Of a stretch of 64,000 nucleotides of DNA, positions 10,966 through 23,399 are shown piece after piece. The stretch covers positions 310,001 through 374,000 of the forward strand of contig JAODTK010003832.1 of the NCBI GenBank assembly GCA_026419785.1. The letters are read 5' to 3'. Positions within the stretch are counted from its first letter, which is position 1. Every line of letters starts with the position of its first letter. The translations under genes and the position numbers were made by a program. The stretch is from Sclerodactyla briareus. Lineage: Eukaryota; Echinodermata; Holothuroidea; Dendrochirotida; Sclerodactylidae. The notes beneath the pieces are model-generated. The model saw only the letters and a program-made list of their open reading frames with translations. It was not told the DNA's origin and did not search any database.

Positions 10966-13099
10966 ATGAAAGAGCGTAATAATTTGAAGCCTAAATACCC
11001 GTCATGCTGGGTTGGAGGAAAGGTGCCAATATGAAATGGTGGCATGCATGTCATGACTCGCCTTCGTGATGAAGCCTCTTGTTATATTAGGTTGTAAAAC
11101 AATAAGTGTGGCGCGGATTCCACCCCATGCTACTAACGACATAGGGAGTTAATGGAATGTTGTAGAGTCAGTGGACAATTAGTTATAATAGTTAGGCCTA
11201 TAACTTGGACCATTTTACTGCATTCATACTTTTATCCCCACCGAAGTTGGCCCCTCCCCAACTCTTCAAGTGTGGCTACAGGTCTGCTCTTCACGCGATG
11301 CATTTTTGTCTGGAGGGCGATTCAGTTTGCTAATACAGAGAATATGTCGCTGTAAGCTTGGCAGCGAGAATTTCTGCTGAAGGATTTTGGTGGTGAGAGG
11401 ATGCCTTACCCAAAAGGGAATGCATCCTCTCACCCAATGATGGGTTAACCATTTCGTAAATACCATATGTTGTAATATTAAGTTCGAGAAAAAAAACTTA
11501 AATCAGATTGGCTGTATTACAATTGTCTTAGGTGTTTAAAAACAACCAAACAAAATTGGGGATTTTCTAACATGGAACAGTAAATGTACGCTGCGCTACA
11601 TTGTCGGCCAAAAAAAAAAAAAAAAAAAAAAAACATCTCTATTGGATTGGAGAAAAATAAACTAAATTCAGATTTGTTGTGATTTGATTCATGTCTTTAA
11701 AAGTATTGAAAGACGGACCTACATTTTACTCGTGCGCTACACTGGAAAGTTTGTTAGCTTAGGTGGACAGTTGATAAAGATTATAGCTTAGGAATAGGCT
11801 GTACTGTAGGCTTTAAACTTGGCCACTTATTTATTTGACTGACATGCCACGCCTAAGATATTCAGTGTGAACTACGCCCTACATCATGTTTTCCACAATG
11901 ACCAGGATCAACATTATGTAATTACATTATGGCCAGAGTAAAAGTAAAAACATTATGCAGGTACAAGCCTGCCTATCATTCACTCACAACTTCATATTTA
12001 CTACAACATATTACAATAAATTGTATAGCCCAGTTAGGCTAGATAAAACATTTATTACATTTTAATTTTGGTTGACCTAGGATTAGGATTATGAATCCTG
12101 GCATTTTAACTAAATTTAGCTCCAAATAGCCTAGTAATTTTATACTTTCACAACTTACAATTGAAACAAAGTTCCTTCAAAACCCTAGTCCACACTCTGG
12201 CATCGTATTAAATACCTGCATTGCATCAACCTGTTTTGTGGGATTGTGAAGAGGACAGCGACTGTGTTTATTGTTATGTAGGCCTATGCCTTTTTAATTT
12301 GTGCAGGACTGGGCCCTAGGCCTATGTAAAGTACAGAGCATGAATCACGATGAAGTCGCGAGACTGGGGACCTAGCCCACGTTAGGCCTTGTAAAGGAGT
12401 AGCCTCAAGAACCTTTAGCTTTACTCTAGCAGTACTGTGATACTAGTACGTACTTGTCCGTGTGTACCTAAACCATAACGGTATAATTTACCGTTTCATA
12501 ACCTTTTAAACATTTGAAATGAATGCACTCGTCTGACAGAGGAGAATTTACTTCATGCCTGCTATCACACTGCATGTGCGTGTAACGCGAACGACAGTGG
12601 CAACTGGCAAGTCTGGTTGGTTTGTTGCATAGTTTGTAATTGTTTCCGAAAAACGACTCTGAGCAAGTCGGATCTGTTGTTGTTTACGTTCGTATGACCT
12701 AGGGTCATTGGTTTTGGTGACGTCATGAACATAACGTAATCGCAATAAAAGCTTTCTTTACGCCCAAATAACGCTCTTCTCTAATAATTATAGACGTTCC
12801 ATAGTCCTTTGAACGTATTAGAAGGTATTCCACGCGTTTAAACGCAAAGAGGGCGGCTGCAACACAGTGAAATCGACGTCTCAAATCATTACTTCAAAAA
12901 CACGTATGAAACCTTTTGAGGCGTTCCACCAAAGCTTTCGTCGTGTGTTGCTACCTTACGGTGGATTCCGGGAACTGGGCGTCTAGTTCCATCGAGTATG
13001 AAATGCGACTTACGGGGTATCATTTATTGGAGTCTACTATTCATTTAGACAGTATCACTTGAACAAAAAATATATTTACGCATTATCTTTGTTCCATAG
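10966..13099 (+). other. End of P450 intron 1; no gene recognised
   Basis: Apart from the hairpin at 11392-11434 and a long A-run at about 11611-11632, the sequence looks unique. The TAGGCCTA-like motifs near 12280-12320 are common in echinoderm and other marine deuterostome genomes. The interval ends in an acceptor AG at 13098-13099. Confidence 0.4.
11392..11434. repeat. Perfect 13-bp hairpin
   Basis: GGTGAGAGGATGC (11392-11404) pairs perfectly with GCATCCTCTCACC (11422-11434) across a 17-base loop that has a further CCC/GGG pairing. No coding context or T-run follows. It may be the remains of a fold-back element or a chance intronic hairpin. Confidence 0.6.
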
Positions 13100-13213
13100 C
13101 TACTCTCACTGCGTTCTCCAAGTGGTCCAAGGAGTTTCGCCAAGAAAGGTTACTATGTCATCTATTACGGGATGACGCCGGTTCTCGTAGTCACCAACGC
13201 TGAAGACATGGAG
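13100..13213 (+). CDS. Cytochrome P450 (CYP4-like), exon 2: early beta-sheet region
   Basis: A 114-base exon sits between acceptor ATAG and donor GTAAAC. It encodes AKKGYYVIYYGMTPVLVVTNAEDME, which corresponds to the beta-1 region of CYP4 enzymes (general pattern W-G-P-x-P-x-V-x-x-x-N-A-E-x-V-E). This strand pair lines the substrate channel. The sequence before it is better in another frame (LTAFSKWSKEF), which suits a typical '...W.KEF.KKG' stretch. A one-base gain near 13137 (TTTCGCC) therefore probably separates the two. It could be a sequencing error or a real lesion. As annotated, the exon is phase 0 at both ends, compatible with exon 1. Confidence 0.75.
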
Positions 13214-14441
13214 GTAAACATATATTATCGATTTATGAAGCGCTCTTCCAAGCATCATCAACGCGCGTTACAGATAACATTCCTCATCATTAATGACTTG
13301 TCACAAGCTTTCCTCAATATTAGTCTACACACCTCACTTTCGGTCACCTCGGACTCATCATAGCCTATCGGTGTACCACTTCCTTGTGCTGATAGGGGAA
13401 AATTCCCCATAGGGTTGCCACATATGGCGGTCAACTACCCCTATTCATGAATCACCTCACGAAGGTACCCACTTTCACCCATGCTGGGTAGCGTGGACTG
13501 GTGGATACGGTGAAAGTTAGGTTGGGTTGAATTATGTTCACGAAATCTATGTGATAACGAAGTAGTAGCGTTTTTGAAGACTTGTTAAAAACCTTCCCCT
13601 AAGGAAAAACCTTCTCGTTATGTAAGCGACGCGAGCAGCGATCACGTTAAGCTCGATATAGGCCCTATCAGCCCTCCTAAATCAATGTGTTTTCCCGCCA
13701 CTGGAGTTGGAGTGGTAAAAAATGTTTCCCACTTGTCTCGTTGTTTTTGTATTAGGAAGGACTGAATGTATCTGTCATAACTAAACTACATCCTATTATA
13801 AATTATAATACTTTTTTTTTTGGTGATGACCATAAGTCAGTGACCTAACTGTCACGTGACTAAATTGCGTTTGTGATGCATTATATATGGTCCAGAGTGC
13901 TTGATCTCATCAAGTTGAAATGTAGTTCCTCTCATCAAGAGTACAGGAACCATATTGTTTTGCCAGAGATAGTGTCTTTTTTCTTAAATGAGAAATTCAC
14001 GAGAAATGTAATCTGTGCCATAATGAGATGGTACAATTGCGATTTGTTCTTGTTTCTGGACAGAGCCTGGGACTAAGCCTTTCAGCTTCATAGTTCAAGA
14101 CTCTGGGACAAGAGCGTCGATGTGGATAGTGACATGTTTCAATCTGTCGGTTTCTTACCTATCTAGAAGTTTTGCTCAACACTACACTGGACACTAAGCC
14201 TTTCACCTATGACTTGCTGAGGGGTTGGCTGGGTGATGGAATATCTAAGGTATGAGAGAATAAATTATTCATGGAGCCTTGGTTCTGTTCAGAGGTTTCG
14301 ATTAGAACAAGTGATTGCTATGAGATCAAACAGCTAAATCACTGCGGTCATCGTAAAATATGATAACAATCAGGAATAGCCCCGCGAGATTCGCGCCCGG
14401 TATAATAATACTGATAATACTAATTAATGATACTAATAATT
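13214..14441 (+). other. Start of P450 intron 2; no gene recognised
   Basis: No element or conserved coding segment was identified. The C-helix exon with the expected W-R-x-R-R-K motif should lie between 13.2 and 33.9 kb, but I could not find it. Confidence 0.4.
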
Positions 14442-14464
14442 TACTACTACTACTACTACTACTA

Positions 14465-14513
<49 letters not shown>
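14442..14513. repeat. (TAC)n microsatellite
   Basis: About 24 TAC units with one interruption. Confidence 0.95.
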
Positions 14514-14802
14514 GAAAATATAAAAAATAATCATTATCATCGTTGCCGTCATCGAAGAAGGCGAAATAAGCAAAGCCAAGAACCATGTTAACCTGAGGTA
14601 CCATAAGCAATTCTGAATATTTACTCATTCGGTTTTCTTTGGACCATATATCCTGAAACGAGAAGTTGTCGTTGTGAAGACAATTATTGTGTCAAGTGCT
14701 CCTTAAACAGCTTAATTCTTCTCTGAGCGGGATCTGTCATACGGAGTATTGAGTATCAGGATCAATGTTGGGTCAGACCGTCTCGCTTACGATCTGTATG
14801 AT

Positions 14803-16535
14803 TATCTATCTATCTATTATCTATCTATCTATCGATCTATCTATCTATCTATATATCTATCTATCTATCTATATATCTATCTATCTATCTTCTATCTATC
14901 TATCTGTATGTCTGTCTGTCTGTCTGTCGTCTATCTATCTATCTATCTATCTGTATGTCTGTCTGTCTGTCTGTCTATCCTATCTATCTATCTATCTATC
15001 ATCTATATATCTATCTATCTATCTATCTTCTATCTATCTATTATCTATCTATCATCTATCTATCTATCTGGCATCGGAGGACATCTGGGGGGTCTTCAGG
15101 AATTTTGGGCCCGGGCCACGGGTGAGCCCTGGAGCCCATCATGTGGAATCACTCAAAATGCTATCCTCCTACAAATGTTGGTGCACAGTGCTAATGTTCG
15201 GTCATAATGATGGTCTGCAGGCGTACCTTCGGGGTGTTCAGGAAGTTTTGGTCCAAGGTCCGAGGGCCTATTTGTTCCCAATGAAATTTCCCACCAGTGT
15301 GCATTTTGAAATGCATCGCCTCCACAAGCTTCAATTGATTTTCTTCAAAGCTAAATGTCCTGACAGGGGTGTTCGGGCTCAGTTTGGGCCGTAGGGCCAT
15401 TATATGCAATACCGCGAAATCTTGTTATCTCCTACAAAGTTGCAAAGTGCTGATGTTCGGTCATAATGATAGTCTAATAGCCGTACCTTCAGGGTTTCCA
15501 AGGGATTTAGGACCCAAATACCAGTGTGGGCCCTGAGGCCCATCATGTAGAATTAGGCGTTTTCCTCTTACAAATTTTGGTGAACAGGACGGATATTCAA
15601 ACATAGTGATGGTCTAATCTTTGGGGTGCTCAGGAACTTTTGATCCGAGGTACCAATTCTATGAAATTTTCCACAAGGGACTTGTAGTACATCTTCCCCC
15701 CACAGTTTCAATTGATTTCCTTCAAAGTTACATGCAATGCTCCATGGGTAGTGGTCCATCGGAGGCGTTTGCCAACGCCCAATGTGGGCTCTAGGGGCCT
15801 ATCATGTGAAATCACACAGAATGCTCCCCTAAAATTTTGATGCACAGACCAGTGCTGATGTGCTAATAGCCGTACCTTCAGGGTTCTCAGAAATATTGGA
15901 CTTGAAGCCCAATGTGGGCCATCATGTGCAATCACGCATAATGCTTCTCCTCCTACAAATTCTGGTGCACAGTGCTTGTGTTCGATCATAATGATGCTCT
16001 AAAAATAACCGTTCCTTTGGGATATTTTGGTCCACTGTTCCTCTTGTACCCCGTTGCCCATTTTATGAAACTACACATAATGGTGCTTGAAATGCATCTC
16101 TTCTTACTTATCAAAGCACAATGTGGACCCTAGGCCCCCTTGTTCATTGGAAATCTGGAAATTGCATGTTTTGGCCCTTAAATACTATAGTCAGTGCATC
16201 GACGGATGTTGAACATCCATTGAAGTTCAACAAAATGTTCACCGTCTCCTGGGTGACCATGAGCCTAGCTCTCAAAGGCTAAGGCCAAGAGAATTAAAGA
16301 AGCCTAATGGACCATTGTGTGGAAAGTTCGCAACTAGTCGTAAGTCCAGCTTGTTTGGGAACTTGAAAGTCATGATAGGCAATTCTGTGGAAATTGTGGA
16401 ATATTCTGCAAATCTGTGTTGCACCTATGATGCTCTCTGCAACAACAGACACATTTGTTACATTTGTGCGATCAGAGCTACAGTACCATTGGTGCTCTTG
16501 TTGTTTGTTATCCTCATCGCAATACCGGAAGCAAA
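14803..16535. repeat. Repeat family A, copy 2: longest TATC/TCTG head plus tandem units and right end
   Basis: A 267-bp TATC array interrupted by TCTG runs (14803-15069) is followed by at least four diverged units marked by GTGCACAGTGCTAATGTTCG, CATAATGATGGTCT, GCGTACCTTCGGGGTGTTC and AATGCATC. The right part (about 16250-16535) ends with GAGCTACAGTACCATTGGTG. A near-identical end at about 37.7 kb defines the family's right edge. Long open frames across the array only reflect the repeat and are not genes. Confidence 0.75.
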
Positions 16536-16979
16536 ATGAAAACGTGATCACAATTTGGTACCCACACTGTCCACGTGTCCTTAGACAGTGACGTAGTCGG
16601 GATTATTCTTTTTCCACAGGGTGTTTGCTGCCCTCGCGTAGGATGCAATCTCCTAAACTACCTCGCACAAACTCATATTGACTGTATAATTGGGACCTGG
16701 GAACACTTTCTCATGGAGGTACATGCCCAGGCTTTTCCGCCCTCTCGGAGCTACGTCACTGGTCTCCATTCCTATTGAATATATTTCTGACGAAATTTTA
16801 GACGACGATATGAAGCTACGAGTTATTCTCACAGAACGAATTTACGTTTGGCACTCACTTAACACGAAATAACAACAAATGGACAATAACTGAGCTCCAA
16901 TCTGTTCTCAGTTCGCTGTCTACACAGCCGAGCACGAGCGCCTTGGGAATATACACTGTGTCCCTCCCTTCAAAAATCA
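16536..16979. other. No gene recognised
   Basis: Sequence between repeat A2 and a LINE copy. A pyrimidine tract and CACAG near 16610-16620 resemble a splice acceptor, but the following reading does not match a P450 exon. Confidence 0.35.
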
Positions 16980-18990
16980 CCAGTCGACTTCAGTATATTA
17001 CGCAGTAATTTTCCTCTCTCGAATCGCCACTTATTCGGTTAGGCGACGATAATTCATATTCCGCGATGGAGTTCCAAGGATTTTCTAGAGTTCTCATTTT
17101 AGGATGCATGAATCATTTCAGACCTCGGAGTGAAAAGACTCATCTAGGAGATTACGACAGTCACATGGTGGCCATTTTCACTTTTACCCAAAGCAGAAAC
17201 CGGCCTCTGGACCAATTTTCTATGGTGCCTGCACGACTAATAATGTCGTTGAATATTTTTAGGTGAGTTTTGTCACAGTTACCAGCCCAACAGACAACAC
17301 AATATGTCAAGACTGAACAGATAACATGAGTCACGAGAGTTGGCAAGTATAACTGGATTGACATTAAGAATGTTTAGTTCACGTAAGCAGTACAGACATG
17401 GTTGTCTCCTTTCTCAACGTTCTGAACTGATCCTTCCATTTTCAGCTCATCGTCAATGACCACACCTAAATATGTTTATTCCGAAACCCTTCCAATTTCA
17501 TCACTGTAAAGTAAAACTGGGTCATGAGTGACACGGTGACTGCTTCTTTAATCGATGATGATTTCTTTTGTTTTGGAACATTTAATTGTAAATGGTTCTG
17601 GTCACGGTAATCCACGAATTCATTTATTTGAGATACGTGTAGTACGTGAACTCATCGTCATTATTCATTGAGCCATCAACGCAGTGTCGTCTGCAAAGTT
17701 CACGATCTGACAATGGAACAGGAAGGGTGAGTAGAATGGATGACAGACGTGTACATTTGTAAATAAAAATTGGGCCAAAACTGTATCCTGGGGAGCTCCA
17801 GTACTTGCTGTCACTACCCCAGACTTGACTACACTGTTCAATCGAACAAACTGGGTATTCTCTCGAGTATTTTAGAAACTCTTCCTCAGAAATATTTCTA
17901 AATTATCTCTACGGAACACTTTCCATGGAATATCTTTCTTCGGGGATTCCTCAGAAAGTCAATGAAGTTTTCTTCACATATTCTATGGAGATTTTATAAA
18001 GGCACTTCGGTGTTTCATAGTATTGTAGTAGGGAGATTGGACTTTCATGATAGGGATTAACCACCTTTTCTAAAACGTGAAAAAGCTTCCTATTTAAGAG
18101 AATCGTCGACATTTAGTGCAGTCCAAACTACTGCTGAGTGCGCAAATTCACGAGGGAGTTAAATAATTTCACGGATTTTCTTTCCACAATTCCGCTAATT
18201 TACATGCAATATAATCCCGTCATATGTCATTTCGTAGAGCGTGGGGAGAGATTCATGATGGTGGTATTACCTGATAACATTTTGCACCTGATTTCTAATT
18301 GAGAAAATATGGCAGTTAGAGTGCTAGGTGCGCAATATCAATCGAGGACCATGTAGATGTTGAAACAATACAATAAACTTACTATGATAGGTGACTTTGC
18401 CTGCAAAGATTACTTACTTGTGGATTCTGGACGAAACTACATCCACACCATCCGAGACATGACGTCGGCATTTTCGAGAATTGTTGAGTATTGCCGTAGG
18501 TCGGCGAGCTCTCTTAATTTAGCACCCAAATACACAATACTCGTCGGTTGGTGGGAAGGTGACAAATCAAGCAGTGGTGACTCAGCGATTCCGAAAAAAC
18601 ACTATTGTGAATGTTGCGAGAAGGAGCATGTAAACAACGATGGAGAGTTTTGGACCCACACGCGAAAGAAGTTATCCATAGCACCTCCCCCATCACCGCC
18701 TATATGTGACTGAGAGGGCCTACAATACGCAATTCTTTACGAGGCTGAAAACAGAGCACCAATGGCGGCACCGTACGTAGCTAAAACGAATAACAGTCAT
18801 ATTATTATGATCCGTTAAAGATGGGTTAGCAGTGAAAAAACTGTGATACTCCTGCATTTATAACATTAACATAAAAATTCGCCGGGTATTATATTCTTTA
18901 CCAAATCGGTTTAAGGAAATACGCCGCTTTAAAAATTGCAGAATAGCCCTTAATTGCGTTATTTTCAATTGCAATAAACTCTCCACTCTA
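16980..18990 (-). mobile_element. LINE copy E1, minus strand, Rex1/CR1-like reverse-transcriptase remnant
   Basis: Minus-strand translation between 17830 and 17160 gives, in order and across frames: SGVVTASTGAP, a FAD/S-D-TAL-type active-site region (KFADDTAL-like), NHLQLNVPKTKEIIID, YLGVVIDDELKM and SVLTYCVVCWAGNCDKTHLKIFNDIISRAG. These are the palm, thumb and C-terminal blocks of a LINE reverse transcriptase. The element's 3' end is near 16980, and related DNA upstream in ORF2 reaches about 18990. The short + strand open frame at 18357-18713 is an antisense shadow of this element. Frame changes and stops show it is not active as read. Confidence 0.8.
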
Positions 18991-19137
18991 TAGGTGAACC
19001 CTCTAAGTGAATCAAACGGGGATCAAAAGAAGACATTGAATATAATTTTGCTGATTGTTTGCATTTCAGTCATCTGAAACCATTAGGCCAACCACCATTT
19101 TACCAAATTCGTAAGCACGCCTTCGTGGCAGGGAGGG

Positions 19138-20115
19138 CATGGGCGTCAACAGGATGGGGACGGGGGAAGGAACATTGTCCCCCCCACTTCAAGGGCTGGG
19201 GGGATATCTATAGTTTGTCCCCCCCCCACTTTTCCGGACCGTAATTAAAAAAATAAACAGGCAAACAGGCCGCTTTGTTATCACTCTAAACTGATTCAAT
19301 TTTTGTCTAACCAAAACAATAATCGCGTTGGAAAATTGTCTTAAGGCATGAATTCCAGGTGCGGAACCCCAGGTGAACGATCTGGACCCGACTGGGGCCG
19401 GAGTGGAAGGATTACCCATGTTACAAACCGAGTTATCGAATTTTAAATTCGAATAGCCAAAGAGTGCATAATTTTTCAAGTGTTTCGCGCGCAAGGGAGT
19501 TTTATTCCAGGTGTAGGCGAAATATTGAGATGTAATGCTCGAATCATTGCGATCATTCGATCAAGAAGCCTTGGGGGACAGCTGCCCACCCCCCCTCAGT
19601 TTTTATAGAAAAAATTCGGGCGAAAAAAAGGGGAAAATTTCGGAAGGAAAAAAGCTAAGTGAAAAATTGTCTGATTTTTGCAGTCTTTTTCGATATAATG
19701 CCCGAAAACTGCAATTACTTTCCAATGACCGACTTTTGAAATTCGGGTACAAATTTTCTGCTCCCAAATTGAAGTGTTCCCGTACGCCTATGCGTTTCCC
19801 TTCGCTCCCACGATCCAACGAAAACAAGCCAGAGTAGAAAAGGTAATAAAAAAATACCATGTGTGATACTCGGTAAGTAATCCACTTATTAGGCACAATG
19901 ACAACTTTTTTGTCTGTCTTTTCTTCAAACCACACATGTAGATGGGTGCTATTGGCCTGGCAAGTGCCGTGTTTCCGCCGATCCTGGAGAGTATTGAAAA
20001 TCTGAAATTTTATTTGCCCACTACGCGCCAGCCGGTGGCGCTCCGCTTAGATGGTCAATGGCAGTCAATGTGCCCCCCCAACTTTCGAAACGCTCCGACC
20101 CCTGATGTAGGGCCA
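19138..20115. repeat. Repeat family D, copy 2
   Basis: It starts with C/G runs (ATTGTCCCCCCCACTT and TAGTTTGTCCCCCCCCC) and then carries CCCGAAAACTGCAATTACTTTCCAATG. It ends with ACTACGCGCCAGCCGGTGGCGCTCCGCTTAGATGG and CCCCCCCCAACTTTCGAAACGCTCCGACCCCTG, split over about 20020-20105. The same order is present in copy 1 at 9.1-10.6 kb. No protein is encoded. The alternating purine and pyrimidine ends hint at a non-autonomous DNA element. Confidence 0.6.
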
Positions 20116-22574
20116 GCATTTTCAATATATAATTAGGTTTAAAAAACTATTTGCGGGAGTGATACCGTCTCCAGTCTCAATAGTGGACACACTTTGTTCA
20201 GACGAATTACAAAGGTCTTACAGCATCCTCGAAACAAACAGGTGCTAACAATAAGCGTGTTCGTTCGTCTCCTGATTGCTAGTTTCTCATTCAACCAAGT
20301 GGTTGCAACCTTGAAACTAAAATACAGTCTCCCTATCCTGGGCGCGGCCTCAGCTGGGTGGGCACGGGGGGAGGGAACAGCCTATCGTACGGGGAGAAGA
20401 CGCCCCCTCCCTTGCGTCGGAACCACTCTTCAAATTCCGGTTCATTTCGACGTTTGAGGGGTAGTGCGTCGGGAAATAATGTTGGCGGACAACTCCCTCT
20501 CCCCTACTCGTGATCGCCAACTTCCCTCCCTCCTGAGAATTCCCAGGCGATGGTGAATGAAAAACGTGGGGGAGGGAATTGGAAAAATGGACATTGCAAA
20601 ACTAATTCACAATGACGTTTTAGTGTTAGTCACGGGGGTAGGGAGTGAACCAAGTGTCAGTTTCGTCACCATGCCAGACTTACGAAAGTTGCTCTCCGTG
20701 CTGTTGAACAATTCCGAAACCCGCCTGGCTAGGAGGGGCGAACAATCACACAGGGCAAAAAGAAGGTACTTGTACTATCAGCAAACGAGATTGATGCATT
20801 TCAAATTTACGCGATATGTACATGACGGGTAAGAATAGGCTATCATGACACAGCCAGAAAAAAAAAAGCAACAATAGCCTACATTAGTACGTGAGATGCC
20901 AGTGTTCGTTCAACGAATCAGTGAAGGTGACAAATTCTATCTGTTACATTGTTCGCCAAGAATTGGCATGAAATTCCCGGTATCGGTTAAACCAAGCGGA
21001 TCTGCTAGAACAACCTAATTACGGCATGACAGTCCCATTCACTTGGGCAAAAATCACTCTCGAACATGGGTCACCATGATTTCAGCATACATACGCCTAT
21101 GAGTGTTCGGAACATTCGGCTGCAGGTAGTATAATACACCGGAATAGCCAACTCAAATAAACAGACTTCGGTGAAAAACCGCCATCATGTGAACATCATT
21201 GTCTCCATTTCCTCCTCATTTAGAAGGTCTGTGCGTTCTTCAGGGCGTAGGACACCGGGGGGCTGGGGGCGCCATCCCCCCCCCACACTCAAAATCGTGA
21301 AGGGGCGGAATATTCCATTCCGCCCTTTCCCACACCACCGCCCCCCCCTTCACAAGGCAGAAAAACCCTTTTTTATTTCACAAGTATTAGAAATTATTGT
21401 AGGCTTGTGATTAAGTCAGCATTCATTTAGGTGATCCTCACAATTCACGTTCCAGGGCACGGATCGTTAGAAACCTCAGAATTTATTGCATGCCAACGCC
21501 AATATTTTGATCGTCAGGCCAAGGGGTTGGTTTTTTTTGTGTGCCGAAGGTGGCCGACCAGCGATATAAAACTCTACGTGTATGTCCGGTAGCCACAAAA
21601 CCCAGTACATGAGTTATCGTGTATGTAGCAGTCGCACGGCTGCACAAGCAATCGGCACCGGCATGACAGCACTGCACTGGTTCAGCTGGCGAAGGAGTCA
21701 GTGCCAACAATGGAACTGGTATTGCAAAATTAATCTCTATATATATATATAATGAAAATTTATGAGTTGTAAAGTTAACACAAATTTGCAAAGTGAGGTT
21801 CAAAACATAAAGAACTTGGATACCGGTATGAAAAAAAAGAGGGAGCATCACTATCGAGTTGGGCTTCGGACACCTCAGCAGCTAGCGGTTTCACAAGATT
21901 AAAGATCCCAACTGTATTTAAAGATTCCACTAGAATGAACGAAGTATATGGAATTCTTTCCAACATAGCAACTTGGGTTTAGTAGACTGCAGACTAGTTG
22001 CTTCCATTGTCGTAAGCCTATCGATAGAAATTTTGTTTTAAGAGAGTTGTCTGTGTAAAATGTTGCAGTTTCAAAAGAATGTTAGGAGTAATTGTCCTTC
22101 CTCTTGCATGTGGCCCCATAGACAGCTTGACATTCTTGAAAATCATTCAAAATTCGCAATACTGTACAGATGGTTATGGAAGATTAGGTGTCCATAGGTT
22201 ATGAATGAGCATAGTGATTTTTGTGGGGGGGGGAGGGTTGTTCACATCTACACAATGTTAATTTTATTATAATAAGGTCAGAAATATGGTCTTTTCAGGA
22301 CTGGGGACTACTCCAAAGCTCAACAGGAATTCTTACGCTCTAATTTATTTTGAAAATTTTTACTGCTTTTTTGTTATTATATATTTTCGGTCTGCAAGTC
22401 TGCAGGAGCTGTTAACAGAAATTGTCAGTCTACATTCAAAAACTGGATCAGTACAGTAGCAGGACCGTATATAAAATAATTTTTATATATATATATTTTA
22501 GACATGAAGCAGAGAAGTTTTCTCTTAGAACTACTTACAAAATATGTCAAGATGTTTCCTTCAATTCCTTAAAT
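20116..22574 (+). other. P450 intron 2 continued; no gene recognised
   Basis: A partial family D-like C/G-run segment lies at about 21240-21350, an AT repeat at 21735-21753, and a G-run near 22220. The remaining sequence has only short unassigned frames. Confidence 0.35.
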
Positions 22575-22665
22575 TGGATCGGATGATCGGATTAGCTCCA
22601 TCAGTAGAGCTCCAGATTGCCAATTGCGAGAACATAGGTTTGAATCGAGCAATCGGCTTTGGCCA
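22575..22665 (+). repeat. tRNA-derived SINE head, degenerate
   Basis: TTAGCTCCATCAGTAGAGC resembles a Pol III box A, and GGTTTGAATCGAGC about 30 bases on resembles box B. The acceptor and T stems do not pair, so this is a decayed tRNA-like SINE head, not a tRNA gene. An A-run follows near 22690. Confidence 0.45.
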
Positions 22666-23399
22666 CTACTTATCTTCAACTACGGAGCGTGAAATTGAAA
22701 AAAAAACATGAGCGATGACAGCCACCTATTTTAACAAGTATTCAATATGCTGTTATTCCATGAAGTGGGAGGATGCGGCTACATCCCGCCACGGACGAAT
22801 CGACAAGTCGGTAATCGTGAAAACGTGTCGTGATGGTGGAAAGGGTGCTATATATGCCACCAAATTGCATCTAGACCTATCTGAAAATGCATGAAATTTC
22901 CCAATTTCCAGAGGGGAGGGGGAACGCATTAGGACCCCTACCCAATTGTCCGTCTACAACTTCGCCCCCACCCCCCCCACTAAAAAAATCGTTTCGAAGC
23001 ACCTGTACGTCCTGCATTCGAAACTGAGGAAAAGTAGTATTGAACTTACAGTGACCCTCCGTAGTCAAATAAAGTTTCTTGTTAGCATTCAGGAAAGCAC
23101 GTCCAACACAAACACTCATTAAGAAAAATGTCAAGAATGTTGTTGATTTGCTAGTTTGAGAGAGGGGAAGCAGCTGTGATTTGTTACGGAAAGGAGTTGT
23201 AGCAAACGTTTGAGGAAAAAGCTGCATGACAACATACGGGTCATACCCAATACAGAGCGGCAGCGCCATCGTGAGTTAACTCGCAGCGTAGGGGCGAAAT
23301 GACCACCCAGTTCTCTGAAACGAATCTTCCCCAGGTAAATCGAATGAGGGAAATTCGAAACGAAAAAGTATAGGCGTGTACAATGACTTGTCTTTCTTA

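Noticed and set aside
14765-15394. 209-codon open frame, rich in Tyr-Leu-Ser-Ile repeats
   Set aside because: It runs through the (TATC)n array, which is open in several frames; the shorter array at 5.3 kb gives the same false frames.
16600-16730. Possible P450 exon after the TTTTTCCACAG acceptor
   Set aside because: The translation shows no C-helix or other P450 motif in any frame.
18357-18713. 118-codon open frame as a host gene
   Set aside because: It lies inside the minus-strand LINE E1, is repeated in broken form at 28.2-28.5 kb, and matches no family.
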